Source: Irineochytrium annulatum
Taxonomy: Eukaryota > Chytridiomycota > Chytridiomycetes > Chytridiales > Chytridiaceae
Reading direction: 5' to 3'
Length of the DNA stretch: 29,816 bases
NCBI GenBank assembly: GCA_027600665.1
Contig: JADGJL010000236.1
Coordinates: 1 to 29,816 of the forward strand
Below, in pieces: positions 10,463 to 20,908 of this stretch (the stretch's first letter is position 1; each line of letters opens with the position of its first letter). The translations under genes were made by a program, and so were the position numbers. A model generated the notes under the pieces. It saw nothing but the letters and a program-made list of their open reading frames with translations, made no database searches and was not told the origin of the DNA.

Positions 10463-10944
10463 ATGCACCTCCGTGTCTGCCGCTCCCACTCCAACGCGTC
10501 CTCGACCTCTTCCGACGCCGAACCCGCGCTCAGAACGTCCTCCGCCACGCCCTTCGTGCTCCGAACGCGCTCCTCGACCTCCTCGCTCACCTCGCCTCCG
10601 GCGTCCCCGATTCCTACCCCGTCCAACTCCCTCCCGCGACGACGCGCGCCATCGCCCACGGGGTCCGATTCCTCCCTTACATCCTCATCCACCGACACCA
10701 ACAGCAACAGCAACGCCTCATCGTCACCATCATCCACGCCCTCTTCGCCGACGACCAAGCGGAGCAGCTGCACCAGCACCACGTGGTCAAGACCGTCGCG
10801 GGCGAGCTGGCCGGGGCAGAACGCCGTGCAGCGGAAGGGAGGTTTTGTGTTGCCGGCAGGGGTTGTGCCTGGGGAGGCTCTGATGCTATGAAGACTCATT
10901 GTGTCCTGCTGGCCGGGACGTTTGGTTTTTTCTATGGGTTTTAA
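10463..10944 (+). CDS. Possible gene of unknown function, reading frame uncertain
   Basis: A GC-rich stretch is open in all three forward frames. The ATG at 10463, about 40 nt behind a TATA-like CATAAA (10418), opens a Ser/Thr/Pro-rich frame of 142 codons that ends at 10891. However, the frame with the strong C-ending codon bias of the genes around it is the one reading LDLLAHLASGVPDSYP, GVRFLPYILIHRHQQQQQ and LIVTIIHALFADDQ, which stays open to TAA at 10942-10944 but has no ATG of its own. A small 5' intron or an error joining the two would reconcile them. The predicted pattern of two helices followed by beta strands is only loosely like small RelE/ParE-fold proteins. I would not assign a function. 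Confidence 0.3.
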
Positions 10945-11090
10945 GGCATATGCATTGCGCGTCTCGCTAATTCTGTAACTAATTAGTCGCGTGATTGCAT
11001 ACTCGCATGCATTGATAAATCTGATGTTTTTAAAAATAAACATATACGTCATCATATTTTACGTTTACTGTTAATTACTGAAGAAAAAAA

Positions 11091-11166
11091 AAACGCCAAC
11101 GGTAATCACTTTGATAATTAGCGACCTTTTTGACTACGCTCCAGGGCGAACGAAGTGTTGGCGTTT
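11091..11166. repeat. 76-bp element with 10-bp terminal inverted repeats
   Basis: AAACGCCAAC at 11091-11100 is an exact reverse complement of GTTGGCGTTT at 11157-11166, around a 56-nt interior. The same A-rich plus CGCCAACGG string occurs at 9532-9547. It could be a transcript stem-loop, a solo remnant of a small transposon, or chance. Confidence 0.5.
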
Positions 11167-11260
11167 CAGCATAACGAGCTTTTGGCTATGATCCTCCGTC
11201 AGTTGCGCGCTAGCACGGTATTAGCGGTTATTCACCACGTTCGATGTAAAGTTCAGTGCA

Positions 11261-11343
11261 TCTCCTCTCGCATGTAACGTCGTGGAGAAAGAATGCTAGG
11301 TATGAATTGAACTCTACAAGCTCTCCTCGCATATGTAACGTTG
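11261..11343. repeat. Imperfect tandem direct repeat, period about 60 nt
   Basis: TCTCCTCTCGCATGTAACGT at 11261 is echoed by CTCTCCTCGCATATGTAACG at 11321. Both are followed by a CGT/TGT triplet. Its purpose is unknown. Confidence 0.5.
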
Positions 11344-11549
11344 TCAAGATGCTATCATGTTAAGGACGTAGATCATCTGCACTGAGCCAACAAAAAAAAG
11401 CAATTCGGCGGTTCCGTCCAGCCGAGTGATGTTTTTTGCCTGCATATAGGAGACAGCTTGTTCTGAGACGTTAGTACAAACGTGACGAACTTAATCCACA
11501 TGAGAAATTGAGACAACGAGGTCACTCGGTCTGCAAAGAGTTTATTGAC

Positions 11550-13062
11550 TTAGTCCTTCTTCTGCTTAGACCTCTTCCTAGAGACTCCTTTCGCCACAGT
11601 CTTATCCCCCACTTGAACCGTTTTCGCCATCTTCGACCTCGCCTCCGCCACGTCCTTCTTGTCAGGCGATGCCTCAACCTTCTTGGCTCCAGCCACGACC
11701 TTCTTAACCTCGGTCGCAACTTTCTTGGCGTCTTTTACAACCTTCTGCGCCTCAACCGCAACTTTCTTCGCCTCCGCCACGACCTTCGTTGCCTCGGTCG
11801 CGACCTTTTTCGCTTTCCCGTTCTGTTGAGAAACCTTTCCTGCTTTTCGTTTCATCGCCCCGCCCTTGCTCGGAGCAGACTTGGGCGGCGGGTCGCTCTC
11901 GCCGTCCTCATCACTGTCGCCCGCCTCGTCCGCCTCCACCTCGGCCATCGCCTCGTCCGACACCCCTGCGTAGATCCCCTCGTACGCGGTCTCGTCCTCC
12001 TCTACCGCATCCTCGGCCGGCTCGCTAACATCATCGGGAATCGCATTGAGAAGCGGGAGTGCGGGCGAAGTGTCGGATTTGAGGTTTACGGAGCGAATAT
12101 TGTCCCAGTTTCCCGGGAGGTGCTTGACGATCTTCTCGATGGAAGCCATGGCGTTGTCCACGATCTCGTCGACGCTGTGATCCATCGTTGCGATCTTTAC
12201 CGACCTAATCAGGTAAAATAACATTAACCCGTGACGTATCAAATTGAATATGGAAGTGTTACTTACACACAGGTCCCGAGGTTGTGGTACATGTATGCGG
12301 AGGATCTCGCGGTGCTAAGCTCGGCCTCAAGGTCCTTGGCTTGTAGGTTGACAGGGACGGGGAATCTGCACGTGACGATTAATATGCCCGCCGGCCATTG
12401 AACACGCGTACTTCTTAGATTTGAAAAAGGCCTTTCCGAGAACGGGCGGCAGAAGGCCCAAGATCCGCTGGTCCGCCATGAACAAATCATAAGCCCTCAC
12501 TAGCTGCCGCTTTGCCTCGTACGGATGGTACCGCTCCTTCAGCTTCGTGAAGCCCAGAACCTGCTCGTCACGTTAGCGCTATAACGCCGACAATGTAGGA
12601 TAGCAAATGTCACCTTGTCCATCTTGATGCCCTTCTCGGCAAACAAAGCCTTGAACTCCTTCTGAGGGTCCTTCGTGAAGACGCAGACCTCCGCGTCGGG
12701 CGCGAGGATCGAGTGCTTTAACGGACTAGAAATCGCGATGTTAGGGACAAAGGTCAACGCGCGAGCAAAACGCACATCCGCAACGGCTTTACGCTCTTGC
12801 GCTCAGGCATCTTCTTCGTGGACATGACGAGGCGAATGTAACGGGTCTCCTCCGCGAGTGGGTTGTCCTCGACCTTGGCTCCCTTTTTGGCGGATTTCTT
12901 TGAAGCAGCCTGGCTCGTGTGGAAGTTCACGATGGCCGCTGCGGCCTTCCGAACCTGGACCAAACAACGTTAGCAGCTATTCCTGATCCGTAACCACGTC
13001 CCCGTTGTTCTTATCCTTCAGATTGTCAACTACTCCACACGCACCTGGGACTCGTCGATCAT
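11550..13062 (-). CDS. Ribosomal L1-domain nucleolar protein (RSL1D1/Utp30-like)
   Basis: Nucleolar protein of the L1p/L10e family acting in ribosome assembly, with a fold like ribosomal protein L1 but not itself a ribosomal subunit. Six exons (13045-13062, 12776-12954, 12614-12725, 12412-12560, 12267-12365, 11550-12204) sum to an intact 403-residue frame. The start MIDESQ is followed by a GTGCGT donor. Landmarks are TRYIRLVMSTKKMPE, PLKHSILAPDAEVCVFTKDP, YDLFMADQRILGLLPPVLG, FPVPVNLQ and HLPGNWDNIRSVNLKSDTSPALP, the order seen in RSL1D1. After an acidic linker the tail is a lysine-rich run of seven-residue repeats (KKVATEA type) and a basic end. It shares a 77-bp divergent promoter region with POL5. 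Paralogues in this family (RSL1D1, Utp30, Cic1) cannot be told apart from sequence alone. Confidence 0.9.
11668..11820 (-). repeat. Lysine-rich heptad repeats in the L1-domain protein tail
   Basis: About six to seven consecutive seven-residue units of the form (K/T/Q)KV(A/V)xEA, encoded by a 21-bp periodic DNA tract. Val/Ala occupy one face and Lys/Glu the other, giving an amphipathic helix. The layout resembles histone H1 tails or single alpha-helix segments. Confidence 0.85.
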
Positions 13063-13139
13063 GGTTGGTCTCGACTAGGGTGAAGTTGACAAGTTTTTTT
13101 ACGAAGGGCTGTCAAAAATCCCTTTGCTTACGGTGGACG
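13063..13139. promoter_or_regulatory. Shared divergent promoter, L1-domain gene and POL5
   Basis: Only 77 nt separate the two start codons of these oppositely transcribed nucleolar genes. It must carry both core promoters, possibly overlapping 5' UTRs. It includes a T7 tract near 13095. I see no TATA box and name no specific factor site. Confidence 0.6.
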
Positions 13140-16100
13140 ATGAACAGGCCGACATCGACCCTCCACTTTTACTCGGACCTGGCCCAGCTGGACCCGGCCC
13201 TCCGCCTGCAGGCCACCGACTCTCTGATTCAGATCTTGCTGCAGCTTCAGGCCGACCACGACGCCGAGCTCGATGAGTCGCATCTCGAGTCAGAGGACAT
13301 CGAGGTCCGGTGCCCGCAGGACGTGTCATACGGCATCCAGCGGCTAATTCGGGGTTTGCCGTCCTCTCGGGTGGCCGCGAGACAGGGGTTCGCGCTGGCG
13401 CTGACGGAGCTGCTCGCGAGCCTGGAGTTTCTGCGCGTGAAGGCGATCTTGGACATGTTGGAGCACTACACGCAGGCCACGAAGAGCATGTCTGGGCAGG
13501 TTTGTATCTTTTTGTTATTCTCCGTTGCGCGTGTATGTTAAGTCTTGATTACAGGAAGAACGGGACGTCCTTTTTGGCAGAGTATTCGGCCTGCGCGCTA
13601 TTGTCCTGTCCGGCATGTTGGAGCGGGATCACACGACCGTTGAGGATCTGGATCGGATTGTCGAGTCGCTGACGGGCATCGCGTCGACGAAGTCGTACCT
13701 AAGGGAGGCGTGCTTCGACCTGCTCAACTCGGTTATGGCATCCATCGCGTCAAAGGGTGGGGCGCTCGGGAAACGCATACCGGGCATCGTGGAAAAAGTT
13801 TTGACGGATGGGTTGACGTCGCCGGAGGAGCTGTGGTTTGTCATTCACCTTCAAAGCCTCAATTTCAAGAAGCCGGTAAGCTTCCTTTAATGCGCCCTGT
13901 GCTGACGCCTTGACAGAAGATTCACTGGGAACAGCATCTGGAGGACTGGGAACGGCCATCGAGCGTGCTGCACATGTGTCACAAAGTCGAGCTCGCTAAT
14001 ATACTCAAGGTAGAGTCATTACTGACGACGACTAGTATCTGATTGGGATCATAGGAAACATCAACAACAAACCCGCATCTCCACTCCGTTTGGTCCACCG
14101 TCTTCGACAGCATCCTCCTTCCCAGCTCACCAATCTCCTTACAAGACTTTTGGACATTTATCGTCGACGAGCCCCTCTTCACGTCCACCCACGACCGGAA
14201 GTACGTTGGCTTTCAGCTGTTCCAGCTCATCCTTCCGCGCGTCTCGGCCGATCAGATCCCCTTCCTCTTCTCCCCAAACTTTATGGGCTGCTTCATCAAC
14301 AGCTTGTCGAACCGAACGACGTTTCTACACAAGTCCGCAACGGTTTTGGCGAAGCAGATTGGGATGATCATGCGGACGCGGAAGGATTTGTCGCTGCCGG
14401 TCGTTTTGCAGCTGATCGGGAAGCACGGGAGCCAAATTTTTGACAAGGTGACGAAGACGAAGACGGTCGAGACGATTTTAGGGACGCTGAGCGCGGACGG
14501 TGTGGAGACCTACGTTCACCACTTGATGGAGGTCTTTTTGGATCAAGCATCCGTTACGTGAGTCGTCCTTCACTTCCGCTGTTACATCGACCAACGCAAT
14601 ATCTATAGAACCGAAACCGATGATTCGCACGTAGTTGATTTGCATCGGCAGTGGGCCGTCGACCAGATGCAGCTGCTAGTGCGGAACTCTCGTATCCCGA
14701 AGGCGGAATCGTGGGTGACGACCGTGACGAGGTTCCTGCTCTTCCACTCCCTCTACTCGGTTCAGAAGGCAGCGGATCTTGCTAGTGTCGGAAAAGGCCT
14801 CCGGAATCCGTCGCCTCAGCTCTCGGCATCCATCAGGACCTATTGCGGCGAACGCCTTCAAGCAATCCTTGCGGAGTTGATTGCAACGTCGTTACCGAAG
14901 GATGCCGGTGCTTCGGAGCAGCCCGCGGAGGTGAATGGGGCTGCAAAGCATCACCGGAAGACGGTTTTGCCGCGTGGGACCATGCCCTCCGGGGAACTTT
15001 GGTCGCATGACCTGGTTCTTTGCATGAAGCAGCTGGAGAAGTCGGTGAAGAAGGGACAGCTGGCTTTGAGTGGTGTCGGGGGATCAGAGATTGAGAAAGT
15101 TCGGGAGGTGACGAAAGCGGATATTGCTGCGGTTCGCGAGAGCGAGAGCGTATGTGTCATTCTCCAGCCTTTCGACCCATCGTGCTAAAGGATATGTCAG
15201 TTAGCGTCCCTATCGAAAAAGGAGCCAGTTAACTCAGAGCTGACGTCTCAGTACAAGGCCTTCGAGACACTGCTTGAACACGTTCTCATTCAGTCTTACT
15301 TCGATACGTCCGAGTCACTCGAGGTGCTCACGGTGAGCTTGTTCTTCTCCACTTCGAGCAAAGGACGGTATTGAGATTGTGTACGTAGGACCTGCACTCG
15401 TGCCTCGAGCAATACTTCCAATCCAAGCCGAAGCCAAGCTCCAAGAAGCGCCCGCATGACCACGACGAACATGAGGGGGACGGGAGCGACGAAGTTAAGG
15501 ACCCTGTGGACGTTATCGTCGACATTCTGCTCGGCTTCCTGGCGAAGCCGTCGAGCTGTATGCGGAATGTCGCCGAGGCGGTGTTCCCGGCGTTTTGCGT
15601 CCGGTTGACGAAGACGTCGTTGGACTTGATTCTCGATGTATGAACCTTCGGAAGCCGAGGGAAGGAATGCTGATTATTTGTTTCAGGTGCTAACGGCTCG
15701 GTCGGGGATCGCGGGAGCGAGCGATTTGTTTGAGGACGACGACGATGAGGTTGAGATGGAGGTTTTGGGTAGTGATGCGGAAGACGAGGACGTGGAGGAT
15801 GGTGGACACCGGCACGGTGCCGTCAATGGCAACGGGGCGCTCGCGAACGGGCATGGCTATGATGACGAAGCTGGAAGCGAGGACGACGACGCGGAGCGTG
15901 ATGGAGACGATGCTGGCGAGAGTGATGATGACGAGGATGAGGACGACGAGGAGGATGATGAGGGCGATGACGAGGACAACGAGGGCGAGGTTGACGAGGC
16001 GTTCAAGAATAAGGTGCGGGAGGCGCTTGGTCGATACGCAATGGATGAGGCCGCGGGGTCGGACGACGAGGAAATGGACGACTTAGAGTCAGTCGGCGAT

Positions 16101-17262
16101 GAAGAGATGGAGGAGTTTGATAACAAATTAGCGGAGATTTTTAAGGAAAGAAAGAAGTTGAAGGTTGGGAAGAAGGGTATGCAGACTGCAGTTTAATTGT
16201 GGTGCTAATTGATCATTTCTAGACGCCAAAGTGAATGTGTTAAACTTCAAACTTCACACTGTTAATCTACTCGATATCTTTGTGAGGACGCAGCCGAATA
16301 GCGGGCTGATTGTGAAGATGATCAAGCCGTTACTTGAGGTCCTCAGCGCTACTCAAAGATCGGACGACGCTCGCGATCTGCACGCGAAACTCACGGCCTT
16401 ACTTAAGCACAGGGTGGTGAAAGTGAAGTCGCTGACAATCACCGACCCGGCTGAGGGGCTGGAGCTATTAGAGGAGATCCACGTTCTTCTCAGAAGACCT
16501 CGCGCGACGACAGCAGATATCCTGGCGCTCTACAGCGGGGTCAGCGTGCTTTTAATCAAATCGCTGGCAAAGGTTGCCCCGCATCTGCTCGAAGGGACAC
16601 CGAGCGAGACATTGGAGCGGAAAGGGAAGAAGGCGAAAAAGTCTCGGCAACCCGATGCTGCGCATTGCGAGCCGAGCCCCGTCGCGAAGATTTACGCGAA
16701 GACCTTGAACGAGTTCCTCACCCGCAAGAAGAGCCACGTCAAGCCGGCCCTGTTTGTGGATCTCGCGACGCGGCAGACGCATCTCGCCTTGCAGCTTTTG
16801 CCTACTCTGACGGAGCTATGCACGCTCGGAGCGACAAAACACGCGCACCAATTCGTGCAGGGCTGTAGTTTGGTCGCGCGGTTACTGCAGCGGCTTCCGG
16901 CAAAGGAAGACGAGCAATTCAAGAAGGAGATAAAGCAGACCATCGAGGTGTTTGCGGCGAGGATAGAGGAATTGTTTAAGACCGTGTCTGGGTCGGCGGA
17001 GACAGTTAACGGTCTTAACCCGGATAAAATGAGGGAGGTGTTGAAGCAGGTCGTTGCGATCGCGAAACGGACAAAGGTGGCCTTCGAAGGGAATGAGGTA
17101 AAGACATTAATATCTCTTCACCATTCTGATTTATGGATTCAGAAGCGGACGTTATGGCGATTTTCCGCGTTGGATGCGGCGTTCAAGGAGTTAACCGCGC
17201 GGGATGCGTTTGATAAGCCGGCGATAAAAAAGTTGTGGAATACATTTGAAAAACAAATGTAA
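13140..17262 (+). CDS. POL5: POL5 / MYBBP1A nucleolar protein
   Basis: HEAT-repeat-like nucleolar protein of the DNA polymerase V/MYBBP1A family. Despite the name it works in rRNA transcription and pre-ribosome processing. Nine exons (13140-13499, 13555-13875, 13917-14009, 14055-14557, 14609-15149, 15201-15332, 15389-15637, 15687-16176, 16223-17262) sum to an intact frame of 1,242 residues. The start is chosen at ATG 13140, just before FYSDLAQLDPALRLQATDSLI. Typical blocks are GIQRLIRGLPSSRVAARQGFALAL, FGRVFGLRAIVLSGML and FKKPKIHWEQHLEDWERP. The family's acidic tract lies in exon 8 (about 15735-16110) and is rich in D/E with D/E runs of up to nine. It is followed by DNKLAEIFKERKK and the C-terminal helical part LLDIFVRTQPNSGLI. 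The nearest upstream candidate in frame is not an ATG. Confidence 0.95.
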
Positions 17263-17408
17263 AGAAGGACTCGGTAGACACGCAACAGTAAACCGCGATT
17301 ACAAAACACTCTATATTTGCTGCGACTTCGATTTCACTTTCGCCGCTTCCACTCCTGAAAGGTGTTCCGATCAACATCCGGGCCGTCAAACGTTCCTGAA
17401 TTGCATTG

Positions 17409-19083
17409 ATGTCGTCCACTCCCAAGTACCAGTCTGGCTTCGGCAACGAGTTCGCGACGGAAGCGCTCGAAGGCGCTCTGCCCGAAGGTGAGTGATATCT
17501 CGTTCAGCAGGGACCAGACTCGTTAATTGCTTACCCTTCGCATTCAGGCCAGAACTCCCCACAAAGGTGCCCGTACGGGCTGTACGCGGAGCAGCTTTCC
17601 GGCACCGCTTTCACGGCGCCCCGGGACCACAACCAGCGCTCGTGGCTCTACAGGATCCGCCCCTCGGTCTCTCACCAGCCCCACATCCCGTGCAAGGCCG
17701 ACGCCGTGCCCCAGAACCTGTCGACCGAATTCTCTGTCAATGGAGCTGACGCCAAGTTCGTGCGCGACCCGGTGCAGATGCGGTGGTCGCCGTTCCCGTG
17801 TCCAGAGGGAAGCTTGAAGAGAACGTTTATTGAGGGATTATCAACCGTCGCCGGGGCGGGGGATACAAGCCTGAGGACGGGCTTGGCGATTCACGTGTAC
17901 GGCGCGAATGCCAACATGGAGAGTTGCGCGTTTTATAACGCCGATGGGGACTATCTGATAGGTAACGCGTTGCTTTTGGACAGTGGAAGGAGTCAACTTA
18001 TTATTCGTAAGTCCCGCAGCAGGGTCGGTTGGAGATTAAAACCGAGCTTGGCTTGCTTCACGTCGAGCCCCTGGAGATTGTTGTGATCCCGAGAGGGTGC
18101 GTGATCGACGCATTTTGGATCGTTCTGACGGATCAATAGGATTCGATTTGCCGTCTTCTTACCCGATGGTCCCAGCCGTGGCTACGTCCTTGAGACGTTC
18201 GACCGACACTGGGAGCTGCCCGACCTTGGCCCTATTGGTGGGTGAATCGTGACTTTTGCTTGAAGGTTAACAGAAATTGTAAAGGCTCGAACGGTCTCGC
18301 TAACGCGCGGGATTTCCTCTACCCGGTTGCGTCTTATGAGGACGTTGACATTCCCTTCACTATCATGTGCAAATATCAGAGCACGTTCTTCTCGTTCAGC
18401 CAGGACCACTCGCCCTTCGACGTTGTCGCGTGGCACGGGAACTACGCGCCGTTCAAGTACGACCTAAGGAAGTTCAACACCATCAACACGGTTTCCTACG
18501 ATCATCCGGTGAGCAATAAGCACCCTCTCCTTTTGCTTCTAACAACCTGCCTTTACAGGATCCCTCGATCTTCACGGTTCTAACCGTCAAAACTGCGAAC
18601 CCGGGTGTCGCCCTCGCGGACTTTGTTATTTTTCCTCCACGTTGGCTCGTTGCGGAAAACACTTTTAGGTTTGTGTTGGTACTCTTTCTCCGCTAAAGGT
18701 GTCTTCAGGCCTCCGTACTTCCACCGCAACTGCATGTCGGAGTTTATGGGCCTGATTTCCGGAGCCTACGACGCGAAAGCTGAGGGCTTTCTGCCTGGTG
18801 GCGCCTCGCTTCACAGGTGAGACGATGCTAGACTAGTTAAAAGGACTTACTCTGAACTAGCGTCATGTCCGCCCACGGTCCCGATGTCGCGACGTTTGAA
18901 AAGGCGTCTGCCGCGGAATTGAAGCCGATGAAGACGCCTCCGGACGGCCTGGCGTTTATGTTTGAGACGTCGATGATGATGTACGTCTCCAAGTGGGCTG
19001 CCAACGCCAACTCTGGCCGTCAAATGAGCTACAGCGCTTGCTGGAAAGGCATGCCGAAGCTTTTTAACCCGTCGAAGAAGTGA
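17409..19083 (+). CDS. HGD: Homogentisate 1,2-dioxygenase
   Basis: Fe(II) ring-cleaving dioxygenase of Phe/Tyr catabolism, converting homogentisate to maleylacetoacetate. Eight exons (17409-17487, 17548-17961, 18012-18096, 18140-18237, 18285-18508, 18559-18668, 18709-18816, 18861-19083) sum to 446 residues, almost the human length of 445. The N terminus is [14 protein letters not shown], with [19 protein letters not shown] and [13 protein letters not shown] next. The jelly-roll core has [13 protein letters not shown] and VIPRGIRFAV. Active-site residues are conserved: [14 protein letters not shown] (catalytic His), [15 protein letters not shown] (iron His and Glu) and [11 protein letters not shown] (third iron ligand His). 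Splice junctions all follow GT-AG with phase preserved. The gene follows POL5 by 146 bp on the same strand and converges on KHDC4. No other pathway gene is in the window. Confidence 0.98.
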
Positions 19084-19302
19084 TTCTGCACTGTTAATTC
19101 CTTTTTGAAGCATTTTATTTTCTATGGAACAACTCGCCTCCAGCTCTTATGTTATACAAAAAAAAGGTGTACAAGACAGTACAATACTATTCATAAATGG
19201 ATGTATTGCATTGCGAAGACCTTGATACGCAAACCAATTAGGATGTGGCTTCAACCGTGCAACAACCACACAAGCGCTGATGATGAAAATTACTGTAGTC
19301 AT

Positions 19303-20908
19303 CTATGATTCACCGCCCTCCGTCCCAGGCGGCGGCTGCTGGTACTGTCCGTAAGCAGCCGCGTCCGGCTGCTGGTACTGACTGTACGCTGCCCAATACT
19401 CCCACGCCGCGTTGTTATAGTACTGACTGTACGCGTCCGCGGCCGCAGGATCCGCGCCCGGGTACGCGGCGGCGGCATCCGCACCCGGATAAGACCCTTC
19501 CGTCCCCGGTGGCGCCGACACGCCGGGAGCCGACACGCCGGGCGGCGCAGATCCAGGAGGCGGTGGAGTGGACCCGGGCGGTGGCGGCATGTAACCAGCC
19601 GGAGGATATCCGTAAGCATCCGCGCCTGGCATCCCGTATTGAGGGTACATCGGCATGACGGGGGGCGGCGGCGGCCGCTTGTAACGCTCATACTCCTCCT
19701 TCACGGTATCGACCAAATCCTCGCACAGGCGCTTCGCTTTGTCCACCGCTTCCTCCGTCGGGCCGCTGTTACAAACCCAGGAAGGAGGAAAGTTGTATGG
19801 TAAATAAACAGGTAAGCCAAAAATAACAAAACCACGGGTACACGACGCAAAATGTAAAGGATGAGCAAACGTTGGCATCAGTAACCCAACACAGCCTCCT
19901 CAGCCGTAGAAGGGCAAGCGGTCAATGTAAAAGGAACCTACGTGATATGTAGATGAAGCCCTTCGAGGGGTTCCATTGAATTCTGCATCTCGTACCCGGA
20001 ACCTTTTCCTTTCTAACATGATATCAGACGCAACGCTAAGTGACAAAAAATAATGCTGAATAAACCAACCAAGAACACTTTAGCCCCGGTCTCCTGTTGA
20101 ATGTGCTTGACGTACTTCCCTTGTGGACCAACAATCTTCGCGCGGACATTGAAAAATCTGTCTGGCTCAAAGTCGATGAAGTACTTCGCTGACGCATAGC
20201 CTCGCTGTTGATCCGCTAGGTTAACAAGCCAATACTTCGCCAAAATTTGCCTGCAAAACTACGCACCGGTACCCCGGTATATCCACCCGTCGACGACCCC
20301 TGAGGCGCAATATGCGCCTGCTCAATCAACTCCTCGATCTTCTTGATGGCCTTCTCTAGAATATCCTCGTTGATGGCAGAGATGTGCAGGTAGAGCGGCG
20401 GGTCCTTCTCCGTAGCCATCTTCACGTCCGAGTAGTACTTCCCCCGCGTCACCACGTCTGCTCCCGTCTCCTTCTTGATCTCAAGCTGCGTAGAGCCTTT
20501 CGTGAGCAAGTATCGGTTTTTAAGGTCGTTGATCTAGTAACGATGCTTAATTATGATGCCGATGGGAACAAGAAGGATACCTACAGTGATGTCCTTGAAG
20601 ACCTCTCCTGCATCCGCACGCTGGCAGAAAAAGGTCAATGCAATGCCAATCCAATAATGTCAGGCACCAGCACGTACCGGAAGAACCTGCAGCGCCTTCG
20701 CCACGTCCCCGGCCGGCCCACCGGCGGACCCCGGCCCACTCTTCTGCGCCGCCAGCATGGCGTTGATCTTACACGCTGCGAGCTCCGCCAGGTCCTTGGC
20801 CCCCAACTGCGAGCCGGGGTCATTGTCGAGCTTCGCTTTCTGCGAGGGCCCGTCTGGGCCGACATCCCACTTCCTCTTCCTGTTCATGAAATAGGTGAGA
20901 GGAGTCAT
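19303..20908 (-). CDS. KHDC4: KHDC4-like KH-domain RNA-binding protein
   Basis: RNA-binding protein of the KHDC4 (BLOM7/KIAA0907) family, linked in animals to pre-mRNA splicing. The start is ATG 20908 (MTPLTYFMNRKRKWDVGPD), since the longer in-frame option begins with GTG. After a Gly/Ala linker comes the first KH-like domain: LTKGSTQLEIKKETGADVVTRGKYY, PPLYLHISAINEDILEKAIKKI. The second is the KHDC4-type KH: YFIDFEPDRFFNVRAKIVGPQG, KYVKHIQQETGAKV, GSGYEMQNSMEPLEGLHLHI and TEEAVDKAKRLCEDLV. The tail is Pro/Gly-rich (RPPPPPVMP, repeated PPPPGS) and ends in Tyr/Trp/Gln motifs (AAWEYWAAYSQYQQ, AAYGQYQQ). Introns are at about 19770-19950, 20020-20080, 20230-20265, 20510-20560 and 20650. Exon edges are approximate. 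Confidence 0.9.

Larger units (their letters stand above)
10945..11549. other. Spacer with small inverted and direct repeats
   Basis: No gene is seen. It contains a 10-bp inverted repeat (AAACGCCAAC at 11091-11100, GTTGGCGTTT at 11157-11166) and an imperfect direct repeat of about 23 nt at 11261-11283 and 11321-11343. The right end is the 3' flank of the minus-strand L1-domain gene. Confidence 0.6.

Noticed and set aside
10185..10883. 232-codon Pro/Arg-rich plus-strand ORF
   Set aside because: It opens with GTG, and its Pro/Arg runs are the typical by-product of an out-of-frame GC-rich gene.
10450..11055. 201-codon minus-strand ORF
   Set aside because: It is an antisense shadow of the GC-rich stretch, with a low-complexity Glu/Val/Asp product and no family features.
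11508..12221. 237-codon plus-strand ORF rich in Leu/Arg
   Set aside because: It is antisense to the L1-domain protein's last exon, and its regular pattern comes from the 21-bp heptad repeats.
15857..16126. Serine-run ORF on the minus strand
   Set aside because: It is the complement of the GAN-rich acidic tract of POL5.
30..19083. SUGCT-like gene and HGD as an amino-acid catabolic cluster
   Set aside because: They belong to different pathways (lysine/glutarate versus tyrosine) and are 16 kb apart with unrelated genes between them.
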